Shown: piece by piece, positions 27,678 through 40,100 of the stretch
Numbering within the stretch: position 1 is the first letter of the stretch
Layout: every line of letters starts with the position of its first letter
DNA from: Acanthaster planci
Lineage: Eukaryota > Echinodermata > Asteroidea > Valvatida > Acanthasteridae
Length of the DNA stretch: 64,000 nucleotides
Reading direction: 5' to 3'
NCBI RefSeq assembly: GCF_001949145.1
Contig: NW_019091373.1
Span: forward strand, 446,042-510,041
Program-made: the position numbers and the translations under genes
Notes under the pieces: model-generated
What the model saw: only the letters and a program-made list of their open reading frames with translations
Told to the model about the DNA's origin: nothing
Databases searched by the model: none

Positions 27678-30600
27678 TTACAGCCAGGCTTCCGGGCCAT
27701 GTTTGTCTTTAATGAGCAGCACTTCGTCGATCACTTTTCCTTGCTGCATGATAAAAATGTTGAAAAGAAACAGATTTTAAAGGTCATGGGAAGACGTTGA
27801 GAGAGGGCAAGGCAGTAGCTACATGTGGGTTGGTTGAGGGGGTGTACTTTGACTGCTGAGCATTTTTTATTTGAACCAGGTACTAGAATTTTAGACTGCA
27901 TCTGCTAATTCCTAATATAGATTATACTTTACGTTGTTTTAGTGGTTCCTTACATTGTTTTAAATAATAGGAGCCATTACCAAATACCAGCTGCAAGGAG
28001 TCATGTGGGTCTTATGGGATTCCCTACAACTGTGGGACTCTTCCACATTTAGAATTGAAATTCCCTTCATTAAATCCTCTTTTCCAGATCCGGGATTCTT
28101 AGATCAGTGATCAAGCACATATCTGTTAAACACGGATTACAATGACTGGAAATAAATGCAGGTATGGGGTGAAAGCTGTAACCAGAGGCAGATTATGTTT
28201 TTATACAAAGTACCGAGTAAAGTGAAACAGAAGGGGCATTGGAAGCCCTAATTAGGAATACACTACAGGCAGTGATGAATCCAGAGGTAGGAGAGGGGGC
28301 AGGTAGGCAAGTTGCTCACCCAGACATGTTGGCAATTCTGTTACTAATTAAAAGCGCCGGCAATTTACAAATGGTACTACCACTTACTGGGAGGGGGGAG
28401 AGTTCTTTTCCTGAGGAAGATTTGGAAAGCCTGTTTTTAGCATTACATTCCCGTATTTGAATGAACCTGGATCTGCCATCAGTGTTTTGGATCCTCACAA
28501 TTACTGAACAAGCAAATATCTGCCCCCCCATCAGCCTGTCTCATATCCTGGTCTAGGGTTCAGAGCATACAGAGACAAGCAAAGTGGATTCTTTTCCAAA
28601 TATGACCTCCCCTTTTCCTGACTCATGACAAATCCTTATCCTCCCATAAAGGCAGTGGTAGTAACGTTTCTTAAAAATGCTGACGCTTCCAATCTCCCCC
28701 CCCCCCAAAAAAGGCAATGTGCTGCCATGGGGCTACCTTGGAGCACAAATCCTTCATGCTATGGCTTTGTGCATGATAAAAGCCCTCAACTTACACATAT
28801 CCGCTCTGATCACAACAAACAATAAATTGTATTGTTCATGAACTCACTAGTGTACGTTTGGGCTACAGGGTACCAAAGTGTGACATCACTTTGAACCAGG
28901 AAGAGTAGTGCAAGCGAATGAAGTATGCACGTTTTGGTTCACGTGCTGGTTCTCGCACATAACTGTACGCTTGGCGTATTCACTTTGGTACTCTATAACA
29001 GAGCTTTGGACAAAGAAATAGTATCAGGCCCACAAACTAAGATATGAAATATGTGGTTGTCTGGATAGGGTTATTTTTAGAGAAGAAATTGGACATAAGA
29101 CTTGATCCCTGCTTTTAGTTTTATCTCTGTAACTAATAGACCCTGAAAACTACCTGATCATCTGAGATTTGCTGCCAGGTCAGGTGGGTTCCATTGATCA
29201 CATGCATCAATGTGAAACCGTAGTCAAGGGCACGAAAAGCATCCCATGGCCGGGGGAAAAAGAAGAAGCTGTGATGCTCTTTGCAGCCCTGTCATAGGAA
29301 GAAAAAAAGCAGAAAAAAAATAATAAATAAAATAGAAAAGCCTTATATATAAGAATTTTAAGGCAAGGGCATTTCCCAGTAATTTCAGTTGCTCATGTCA
29401 GAAAAGATCTTTTCCTTTTTGGGGGGATCCTTCAATATGTTTATTTTGGAGATGTTGAGAATATCCATGTCCAACAGATTGGGAATTGGGCAGAAATCTT
29501 TTCTCCATCTTCAACCAGGCAAGATGGGTCAAACAGATGGAATTTCCCTTAACCTCCATGGCTTTTATTTGAGGAAGGAAGTACCATGTTTCACAACTTA
29601 TAAGACAGCAACTTAAAAAGTGGGTGCCATTTTGCTTTTCTGTTGAAAATCAGTTCAAAGGTTACTTGGGTGTGCTGTGCAAGATAAAAAGGATGAAGAG
29701 GATGTTTTAGAGATGCAAAGGGGGTTAAAATCCTCAAATAATAGAGTTTAACACTCTTTTCAAAATATACATAAAGTGGTATAATTTAGAAAGCCATCTA
29801 TTGTTTGAGACAAAACAATCAACAGTGAATATCATCCTATCTCTTTTTTTATACAGTATCATCTATCACTTACCGCTGATCCAGTAATGATGTGCACAGG
29901 TGCCTTAGGATTTGTGTACGGTGCCTCTGTACTGCCATTGTAAACCTGTCAAAAAGGTACAAATTTTACAATAAATGAATTATCCTATACTCGAGTTTCT
30001 AGTGAAATGTGAAAAAAATTCCCACACTTAAATATTAAATACTGAAAATTTGATAACCACTTAGTATATTGTGCTGAGGATGTAACACGAGATTCTTCCT
30101 TTGCAAAATGAAATCAGCAAGGTAAAATTCCTTCAAAATTCTCTTCCTAAAAAGAGACATTTTGGCAACTCTAGGCTTCTGTACCTTTTCACGATAGACT
30201 GGCCACAGTCTCTCATAGTTATGTTCATGAGCCCAGATCTCCATATCAACACCTGTACAAAAAGTAAGGACATTATCAGATATTTCCTTGAAATTCAAGA
30301 GTTTCTTATACCTTTTCACCCAAAACAACTTTTACCCACTTAATTTTGAGATATCCCTACTGTATTTTTCTCTTTTTTCTTTGTTTAAAACCACATGCAG
30401 ATATATATAAGAGAGCTTATTTTCACACTTGGAGTGACTTACCATACTTATAGAATAAATCCTCCAAAGCTGCTCGAACCTATAAAAGGAAGGAAAAATA
30501 GACACCAAAGTTGTAATTGTGCAAAACCTCCTCAAGAAAGAGAAAACAAGTTAGTTGGTAGACTGCTAAGATATGCACCCACACTTTTTGCTGACCATTT

Positions 30601-33600
30601 TATAAACTTTTCTGCTTTACAGTCATATTTTTTTCAATAAGGCATTGGCCAAGTAGTTCTCAAAGTGCCCTACAGTATTCTGATCATTTTTTTCTTCTTC
30701 TCCAAAAAGCACAGGCTGGATTTTACAAAACATCCGCAAACAGCCATGGGGAGCATGTGATATAGACTATTCTAGAATGTAAAATCATTGTCTTCATTCT
30801 GATTTTGATTTCTTTCTTCCTCGTGAGTTTACTTATGAGTTGAAAGGGAAACTTCCATGTGTGTAATCTGATCTTGCCACAGCCATGCTAAGTCCCTTTA
30901 ACTTCCAAGATGAAGAAAACATCCTCATCGGTATTCTAGACTGAGACAACACAAATCCTTGAAATTCAAGGATGGTCTTATGAGCTCATCATTCCTCATG
31001 CTTCTCATTCATTATCAAAAGTCTTGCAAACACTGCATTATTCCATTAGAGCTAAGAATTCATGGTTAGTTTTACTTACAACGCTGCCCTTTTTGGTACA
31101 GTCATCACCATCAAGGTCTGAGCAATACATCGGCCGATGTCCCAGTGTTATGATCCAAGGGTGTTGGGTTCTGTTCTTTGGATCATTTGCTTCCTGAAAG
31201 CAAAATCAAACTATACACAGTTGCAGCAAGCACAAAAATCTGAATGATTCACCAAGTCCTAGGTTTAATTATTTAAAAGCTTAGATCTGACAGGTCTTCA
31301 ATTCAACAATTTTAATTTGGCCCCGTACACAGAATACACCATATCCACTGGGTTTCATTAGAACATGACATTCGAAAATTATAGCAATATGTTTCATTTG
31401 TGTGAAAGCACTAGGCTGAGATACTTGTCATAGATACATCTTTGTTTTAAGACTGAGTAGTGTGAGCGTGGTTTCAGTTGCTAAACCATGGATGAGCTGC
31501 CAAATACCTTAAGATCTTCCTCCAGCCACTTCAACTGGTTGACCTTTGTCTGCTTGGAATCTTCTGTGAAGAAATACACCTCAGTTGAAAACATCACAAA
31601 GTGAACTGGTCCAATATTCCAGCTGAAACAAAAAAAGATGTTCGAAAAGCATGGGCCACTGAAAAACATGAAAGTACACACCTTTCAGGCGAACATGCAC
31701 CCGACTACTCTCCTTTATGCACGTTAACAAAATGAAAGCTGGGACACTGGACATGGGGGGTGGCAGGTCCTATGATGGGCCTGGGCTTAATGGATTGGTC
31801 TATTTATGGCCGATGCCTGATTATCTCATGAGTGTCCCCATCCCTTTGAAAATGGTTCGGCCATCACTGGCTGGAAGTCAACAACCTTAAAACCCTCTAG
31901 TTTCTTGAAACATATCCAGGTAAAGTATACTATGTCAACAGTGCAGAAAGTATACCACAAAGTATGTGATAAAACTTGGAAGATCACAATATCTGCAAAA
32001 CTATTTATGACAAAATTTGCAACATTGCACATATTTTCACAGATATTTGCAAATATATTTGTAATATGTGATGTCCCTTTAGGGCCATCATAGGAATAGC
32101 CCAAGCAACAAAATAAAATTCCCATCAGATGCACAAAAGGTGAGTGTTCTCTATAGTTTGAATTCCTGTACATCTGCTCAGGCTACAAATCCCCAAATCC
32201 TCTGCCAGTGATGTAGTTGAGACTGTTAAAGCTCGAGATCAAGACCTGAGAGCCAAGATGCAGACCACAGGGTCGTAAGTTGAGACCAAGACCTTATGGG
32301 CGAGACAGACCGAGACCATCTTAAATATGAGACAATGAGAAATATACATTTATTCCCCCAAAACATGGTGTAAACACTTTTTTCTAAGTGCTGAATGAAT
32401 TCAAATGCTGTCACAGTATTACTCACTTTGAATTTTAAATTGTAACCATTTGTCAGACTCTTAAAAAAACTAGAAGATACACATCTTGCTTTCTTTACAG
32501 CTCTTTATCTTAAAGTATCTTCACAGAGAACAGGTCTTCATTTTTATCAAAGTTGAACTTGTGCCAGCCCCCTCTGTGAGCTTAATCTTACAAAATATGC
32601 ATGTCGATCACAGAATGCTTCCACTTGTTTCCCTTCTGGTCATGGAATTTGGTGTGGTCTGTAAAACCAAGCTTTATCACTGTGGAGTATCCCGGCAAGT
32701 ACCACAAAGCAGTTTCCATTAACATGTGGGTACCAGACTATTTGATTTCGTTCCTCGGAATGGATAACATCGTCTCAAAAGTAACTTAGATCACATAAAT
32801 TTATTTGCCTTTTTTGTGATTTTTTTTTGCCAATGGAACAATAAGGTCTCTACACTAGAGACTCAAGATCTCACGACTTTTGCACTTTCAAGACTTTGAA
32901 ATTGTCGAAACCTTCAAAAATTGGTCACAAGACCAGTCTTGATACCGAGACCTGCTTTGAGACCTGCATTACTGTCATCTGCCAGTAGTGTTGGTCTGGC
33001 TACTGTCATGAATAAGCCAATGAGTTTTTGTATTGTTCACTGGTTAAAATATGAGCCTTGTGCACACATGACAGGGAACATTCCTCACCAGGTTTGACTG
33101 GAATGTAGAGTCTTCAAAAGGGTACAGGGTGCCTTTTTAACTACCACCTACCAGTCTCTCTCCACATTGCTGGTGAAAGGATACTTGTTCATGAAGCAGA
33201 TATGACTTTGTTACTTACCTATACCACAGATTCTGGTTGGCTTCATAGGATGGCATGGTGAATCGATTCTTGTAGTGGGAAAAATTACTGTTGGTGTGCC
33301 AAATAAAATGTCAGTTGTAAATGACTTAATACAATTTCAAGTGGAATGATTTTACAAGTTGTTTTGAACCTGTCCTGCCCTTACTGCCAAGGATTCCTCA
33401 ATCAACTGCATGGGTGTTACCAGGATGGTATCCAGGGGTGGGGGGGGTTGACAATAGAGTACCCATCAGCAGCGAACTGGCAAACCATTAACAGTGGAAC
33501 AGGATCAATCTCAATTATTTCATCCACTTCCCTCCTATTTTTAAAAGTTCTTGCAGTATTTCTTCCTTTTACTTTTTTTTTTCTTATTTTTTTAGGGGGG

Positions 33601-36600
33601 GAGGGGAGAGGCAGGGGGAATGTCAAGCACCTGTTACTCTGCCCATGTTATAGTAGGATTCTGATGCAAAGAGTTTGATTCATACAGCTTGCAAGCAGCA
33701 TACGGTAGATATACCGGTATCACTGAGGATAGAACCGACTCCATCCAGTAACACTTACTAAGCATATTCATGGTTACCAACTGTCGTCATGTAAGGCACG
33801 TAGGCTGCAACCGACTCAATCTGGCGCATAAACTCATCTCCCACTTTGCCGTCATCGTCATTGAAGTTGTAAGCAAAGTCCCCTGGGGAGAAAATTAACA
33901 AAGGGGCTTCTTGCCAGGCAATATTCAGAATATTTCTTGAAAGTATGATATGTGAAATACAAAAGACAAATTGGGGGTCGAACACAGCAATGGTATTGTG
34001 AATTGTCTACGGTATCAGTTTTATAAATCCTTAGCCACTTTACATTATCTTTTACATACAATCCACCATGAGTTGAAGTGCACCCTCAGCAGTGAGAGAA
34101 AGACAGGCTGGTATGAATTTTTCCAACCGGGATCTTGCATGCCTTTGGCGAAGACCATATATTCCAGAATAAATTTGTTGCATGTACTCAGCGTGCTCCG
34201 CATCAAACCAGAGCTCCCAACATTCAGATTTCAAAATGGTACTTTTCATTGCAGCAGTGCACAGAATATCGTAATCTACAGTCAACTGATCAGGGCAAAC
34301 CCTTTTTATGGTAGACTTTTATGGATAGTAACCTGCATAGTGTATAACGGCTAACGAGGGCGAATAACAAACATTGGGTCTGCAGCCATGGAAGTTACAT
34401 GTAGTTTAAACTGTTTCACAACAAAGCTGGTAATTCTGGGGGTATTCCTTGCAAGTTCTAGTTCTACTGCCCGAGTGTGTTTATCAGTAGCAATGTGCTT
34501 CTCGCAATCACTTCAACCCGCGTGACTCACACAGAAATCAGCGTTGCATATTGTGCGAAATGTAAAATAATCTGACTGTTTACTAGCCCTACTAGTGTGG
34601 CACGGACTCTCACTCCCGATCCATCCTCAGCCACACATCCATAAACGCAATTTCGTGTCGGAGTACTAAACATTTTCGGCGCACCCACTTATCATTGTGG
34701 GCGCAATTTCTTTTGCACACGAACATGATCCTTGACCTTTCCGCTTTCTACAAACCATTTATTGAATGATTTCACTAATGTTATTCAGGTATTTTCCAGT
34801 CTTTTTGCCTTTATCCATTCAATCTAACGGGTTCGCTCTCTCAGCCGCCATCTTTAAAATAAAGTCGTTGAACATAACGTCACTTGACCCCTCATCGTCT
34901 AGACGGCTGTTCCATGTCAAGACATATGTAATACACAGACTGAGCGATAAGATACTACATACATGTATACCAATGGGTTCTTCCAAAACTTTGGCAGCAG
35001 TTTAGATGTCTAACGGGCACAAGTCAGGTACATGTATGTACAACTGTACATGTACGTACACATCTGAGAAAAAGCGTGCCCTGGTACTGGTGACGCCGTG
35101 CACGATGAATGCAGTATCGGCTCTCCTGAGATGAAAAAATTCACTCTCAATACGAAACGTTATGTTCCTTTTGTCCACAGCCATCATGTGTTGCACGCAA
35201 TATCTTTGAAAATATATAATCAAATCAGTGCTCTGAAATATGTGATTGCCGAGCTATCAGTAACTGAGTACTGAGTACCTTCTTAAGGGCAAGCAAATTT
35301 GCCCTGAAGAAGGTACTCAGTTACTGACAGCTCAGCAATCACATATTTCAGAGCACTGATTTGATATTATATTCTCATTGATATTCTGATCACGGTGCTA
35401 TGCAGCCCTTCCATGTTTCTCTGATCTACTACGTGTTGCATGCATATGGCTTACACTACTAGTTTAAATGAGCTGTACATACGTACGTACGTGCAGCTAA
35501 AATTTGCGAGTAACGATCCACGTCTAGAACCAAGACTAGTATGAATACGTCATTGCACAGTACCACACTGCGCACACAGTCTAAAAAGACTTGTTATCAG
35601 TCCTTCCACGGTTTTCAGACCACTTTTGTCTGAAGAAAATGCGGGTATAAAGCGTCTTTTAAACTTAATATTTTCCAAGATGGCATTATCAAAAATCGAA
35701 CCCATGAAAAACAAAATCATACAAGTGTAAAATTGGTGGAAAAACGTAAAAACTATGCCAAAATCGTACATGTTGGGAGCTCTGTCAAGTGTGCATAAAC
35801 TCATAGTGCGGTGAGTTCATACCAACGGACTGTCAATTTCATTTAAAAACACGCTCTATTTCGTTCCCGCTTGGAGCGAATTATGTTCCCAAATGTACTA
35901 TGTAAATACTGGACCCAGTATTGTTTTGTTGACAGTTCCAAAGAGCTAAGACAGTCTGATGGTTGTTTTATGATCCAGTAGTGTTTAAAATGCTCCATGA
36001 ATAACATGCTATGAACACACACCTACATACTTTGATGTGATATGCAACCACTTTTGTCAAGATGATACACTTGACCGATGTACTCACTTCCGCATACATT
36101 AATTTTGGTCAGATGAGCTAAACATAGAAAGACAGCTCTACGTCTTTGCTCATCAGCATTTCAATCATATGCCATAATAGCAGCCATATACTGAGGAGCT
36201 TGAATCCAATACTAGTTAAAAAGTGGAACTCACCGACATGCAAGATGGCATCATACTGTCCTCCCTGTGCTCCGACTTGCAAGCGACCCAGAGACTGAGG
36301 GTTCACATTGCCCATGTCCCCGTAAAGGGCCAAGTGAGGGCTCCAGTTGCTACCATCCCGAAGTGCAGTGAAGAAAAACAGAGGGCTCCAGCCCTCGTCA
36401 CTTCCACAGCGATAGACTAGTGTGAAGAGATGATTGGCATGATCTGTTACTATACATGTTTGACTGATTGACTGTATTGTATTGTGTCAGCTGAACCTAT
36501 GATTGTGGACTTAATCTTCCCTTTTCAAAAAATGTTACGCAACAAAACAACAGGTGATTGGCTGATGCATGTGCAGGATCAAGAGATCATGCCACAAGAT

Positions 36601-38533
36601 CCGCTGACAGAGTAGGTAAACATCCAGACACAGACGTTACAAAGCAAATCAAGTTCGGTACCAAGTTTGCAATTTATGTAAAATGTGACAATTCTAGTTT
36701 CTGCTTTTTATCTTTTTTTTTTTTAAAACAGGGATGTTTAATCATTACTTGGACGTGCACTTTTGAGACTGCAAAATCTCTTCCAATACACTTACATTCT
36801 GTTCACAACCAGCTTACCATACTTTGCTCCTGGTTCTAGTCCAGTCAGTTTCACACGATGAATGAACTGTGCACGATGTAGTGACCCACCATCAACAAAC
36901 TTAGTGCTGGATCCTGTGGCATTGTTACTGGGCTGCACCTTCCCATACTGGACAACCGATGGAGTGTCATTAAAAGTGCTCCACGTGACAATCATTTCTG
37001 TCACATCGCCTACAAAGAATACAAAGATTAACTTGTGTGGAATGCTTGAGAACAAGTGCATGGATGTTATGACGGAATATTATCATTCATATCATAGGGG
37101 GGAGGGCTGATCAGAATGGATACACACTACAGACTGAGTGTTACATGCCTCATCGAGTCTACAGTGGGTTTCACGGTTGACTTCCAGCATTCTTTTGTGC
37201 TCCGGTTATTCACTCGACATTTGATGGTCAACCACTGGTTAAAAAAAAAATTGTGTTTGCTGTGGGTGAGGGTTTGCTCTCCCAATCCCTCTGGATCCAG
37301 CAGGGTGATATCACCACATAATTGCAAATGCCATGCCAAACAGAAAGCTAATCAGGTGCTAAACTTGTATGCCTCCCTTTTAGTGAAACTTTCTTGATTC
37401 TTTCATTCATAAAACTCCCCCTCCCTGTCAGACCTCAAGAGACAACCTTTAACACGTTTAAGGACCCCACTCCAATAAAATGCACAAGAAGGTCTTCAAA
37501 TAACAAAACTGGTAGGCATATTTGGTAATATTAATCACATTTCCTACTAAACAAAAGCGAACAAAACAAACCTGATCCAAACAGTTAATGTAATTGGGTC
37601 TTAAAAGGAAAAGAGTTCCATATGAGGACATCACTTGACAATATGCACAAAGTCTATGAGACTGGTCTGGAAAATTCTCTAAGTGTGTTCTAAGTACACT
37701 GTAATTGCTTCAACATTTTCACAGCTGGAATTAACTTTTTAGGGCATGTTATCCCTTTCTGATGGCTAATAATCTAGGGCTAGGAGTAATTGCAGAGTAC
37801 CCCATCACTCTAAAAAAACGACCCCTGTATTACAGACAGTAATGGCCGGTTACGTGGGTACAAGGTGAAACTCTCTTGAGAAGAGTGTGATACTTTGACT
37901 TGTACCTGGCTATGAGGCTGATCGTGTGGGGTGGTGGGGTATTCTGCAATTGAGCCATAAACTACTGCCAGGAAAAATTAGTGATGTCTGCATCCATGTT
38001 TGGAACTCTCTTCCTGACTTGGAGACTTCACGTAGCCTAGGTCTCAGTTACTTTACTTGGCCTAGGTTAGCATGGTTGGGTAATGTCATGGACGCTTTTA
38101 CCAAAACATAGGCTGGCAATTTATATACCTAAGCCTAACTGCAAATGACAACACCTCGGAACCTGTTGCCAATTTTTGACATCGATCACGATGATTGCAT
38201 TTTTGGCAAAATTGCCATCATCATGATCTACATGTATGTCAAAAATTGGACAGTCTTTCATAAACACATTCACGATATCCACGCTGTTTACAACCAACAA
38301 ACTGACAAAATTGCTGACGACCGAACATTTGGAAGTAGCCTACGGTACAATACATGTACTGTATTGAAATTGAAGAAGCGATCAACGCTTGTGACATTGG
38401 CCTAGCTATACTACTATACGTCACCTGTGGCTGAAAGATGAACTTGTTCAGGTTGCGACTTCACCTGACCATCTATCCTTAATATCAGAAAAGCACACAC
38501 AACCAGAATTTGAAAACCAAAGAGATTCGTCAT
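27678..38533 (-). CDS. ACP7: Purple acid phosphatase, ACP7/PAPL type, copy C (12 exons, complete)
   Basis: Exons, 5' to 3' on the minus strand: 38425-38533, 36818-37009, 36234-36416, 33759-33882, 33219-33287, 31508-31622, 31080-31193, 30443-30479, 30185-30252, 29874-29945, 29154-29288, 27678-27743. The structure matches copies A and B exon for exon; the product is 427 residues. Metal-site motifs GDMG, GDFAY, GNHE, GHRP and AHEH are intact, and Tyr follows GNHE. The signal peptide is the most diverged of the three (starts MTNLFGFQILVVCAF). Exon 11 has a phenylalanine run (HHSFFFFP) where A has HHDLFSPP. Introns are longer because of insertions: a hAT-like element in intron 5 and about 1.8 kb in intron 3. 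It is likely a secreted or lysosomal acid phosphatase; the substrate is not evident. Confidence 0.93.
28870..28991. repeat. Short inverted repeat in intron 11 of copy C
   Basis: GTACCAAAGTG at 28870-28880 is inverted as CACTTTGGTAC at 28981-28991, bracketing about 100 bases. It may be a tiny foldback element. No target duplication was recognised. Confidence 0.3.
32206..32974. mobile_element. Non-autonomous hAT-like element in intron 5 of copy C
   Basis: The left end begins CAGTGATG and the right end inverts to CAGTAATG. The similarity continues inward with repeated GAGAC/GTCTC and ATCAAGAC words. Eight bases on each side match with one difference (TCCTCTGC at 32198-32205, TCATCTGC at 32975-32982), as expected of an 8-base hAT target duplication. 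The 769-base interior has no transposase frame. Confidence 0.6.
34063..35881. mobile_element. 1.8-kb insertion in intron 3 of copy C
   Basis: Introns 3 of copies A and B run straight through from CATACAAT to a T.TGTT.CC word, but in copy C about 1.8 kb sits between these words. A possible AAT duplication is at 34060-34062 and 35879-35881. The insert contains the palindrome at 35221-35363 and a word shared with the hairpin at 46613-46716. Terminal inverted repeats were not recognised, and reading frames inside are short. Confidence 0.6.
35221..35363. repeat. 143-base near-perfect palindrome
   Basis: The first 70 bases (starting CAAATCAGTGCTCTGAAATA) are repeated in inverse at the end (ending TATTTCAGAGCACTGATTTG), with a short centre near AAGCAAATTTGCC. 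The left arm carries a small extra ACTGAGT duplication. It looks like a miniature foldback element nested in the larger insertion. Flanks are A/T-rich and no exact target duplication stands out. Confidence 0.75.
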
Positions 38534-39298
38534 TTTTAATTTTGGCGGTGATTTGGTGGTAAAAATCCTGAATACTGACAAGGAAATATTCGATTTTACT
38601 GCACTGTCTGATTAATGGCGTGTCCAATTAATTAGTTTCGGCTGCGGCTTGAAATCACATGAATGTGATTTCTGCGTTAAAGCACCAATGGATTTTGTAA
38701 CGGTAATACTAATAGTAAGCCGCAGCCAAGTAATACGGACCATGACACTGTTTACGATAATTATGTCATGTGCTAGTCACGTGTGCTTGAGGAAAGTGCG
38801 CGGGGTCGGTGCATTAGTTTCGATAGACAGTGCGTACACGTACATAGGCGCATGGACCAGGGGAAAGGGGTTGTGGAATCCCCTTCTGAAAAAACTCCCG
38901 AGCCACGATCAGCGGACTTTATTTCCCTTCTAAATGCTTAAGTCAACGAAAGAGAACTTTCAAAGCGCACGAAGCACCGTGCACTGGTACCCTGGACGCC
39001 ACGGCTCTTTGTTGAGTCATAGAGGTAGGAAACCTACCTCCGTGGTTGAGTTTGGTGGGTTCGAGCTTCAGCCGTACATTCGAACACAGGCAATTCGAAC
39101 ACGGGTATTTTGCGGCCTATCATGATTCTGCTGAATGATTAGGTACGGTCATGGTACGGTGAAGCCCTAGTGCATTGTGTGAGTGGTCAAGAAGTGCGAC
39201 ATCGTAGCCGGCTACGATGTACACGTGGGAGAAGTGAGTGGTAGCATGGTGGCGGGCTGAATATTCTTATTAAGCTTCTTGGGAATATGCAGATTCAT
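38534..39298. promoter_or_regulatory. Upstream region of phosphatase copy C
   Basis: This should hold the promoter and 5' UTR of copy C. About 110 bases before the start codon, GGCTGCGGCTT (38640-38650) and its inverse AAGCCGCAGCC (38717-38727) enclose a second hairpin, GAAATCACAT/ATGTGATTTC (38651-38672). I do not recognise a known element, and the role is unproven. Confidence 0.3.
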
Positions 39299-40093
39299 GG
39301 AAGCTCGTTAGTGCGAATTTGAACTATGCACAAAAATTTTTATTACGAAATAATGCAATAACTTTGCGAAATGATGCAATAGTTCTACGGACATGTTGGG
39401 CACGTTCGTGCAGTTACTCCAGTTAGTAAGGGTACGATGCCTGCGCATTATACCCAGGTGCAGGAGTATACTCTCCGGTAGTTTTATAGTCTCGCTGACC
39501 TACGGGTTGTACATGTACTCCAGCCATTCAAACGCTCAGGAGTATTGCGTTAACATGAGTACCACAGCTCACTCGAATGCACATGCGTCTGTTCCAGTAC
39601 GAAAAGAGCAACATCAACAAATCGATGACTTTGTTCTTTCTCCTGGACAATCTGTAATAGGCCAAACGTAGTTTTAGGGTCCTTAAACATGACAATACAA
39701 TGATTTGCTGCCCAAAACCAGCATGTATTCATAAGTCAACCAAGAGAGAAGTAGAAGCTCACGCGTTTGTGTAATGTCAAGCTTACCGTAGCATTCCTTG
39801 ATTGCTGTTTCACGGGAAATCACATGCACCGCTCACTCAAGGGTGCGTTCGCCCGGCTCGAGTGAGACCTGCTGGTCAGCGAGAGTATACTCTCGCCAAC
39901 GGGGAGTATACTCCTGCATCTGGGTATAATGCGCACACATCCCAGGCTTGTTAACTGGAGTAACTGCGCAAACTCGCCCCAAATGTCTGTAGAACTATTG
40001 CATTATACTATTGCATTATTTTGCTTATTGCATTTTTTGGCAATAAAAAATATTTTTGCATAGTTCGAATTGGCATTAACTGGCTTCCGTATG
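39299..40093. mobile_element. Element with terminal inverted repeats of about 200 bases
   Basis: The sequence 39299-39510 is repeated in inverse at about 39860-40088. Shared words include GGAAGC at the ends, GCAGTTACTCCAGTTA, GCGCATTATACCCAG and GCAGGAGTATACTC. GATTCAT occurs just outside the left end (39292-39298) and at 40094-40100 on the right, a possible 7-base target duplication with a few extra bases on the right. The interior of about 350 bases shows no transposase, so this is a non-autonomous DNA transposon or foldback. Confidence 0.65.
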
Positions 40094-40100
40094 GATTCAT

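Noticed and set aside
34063-34285. Minus-strand frame at the left end of the copy C intron insertion
   Set aside because: It is about 70 codons with a plausible amino acid mix but no recognised transposase or other domain. Too short to call.
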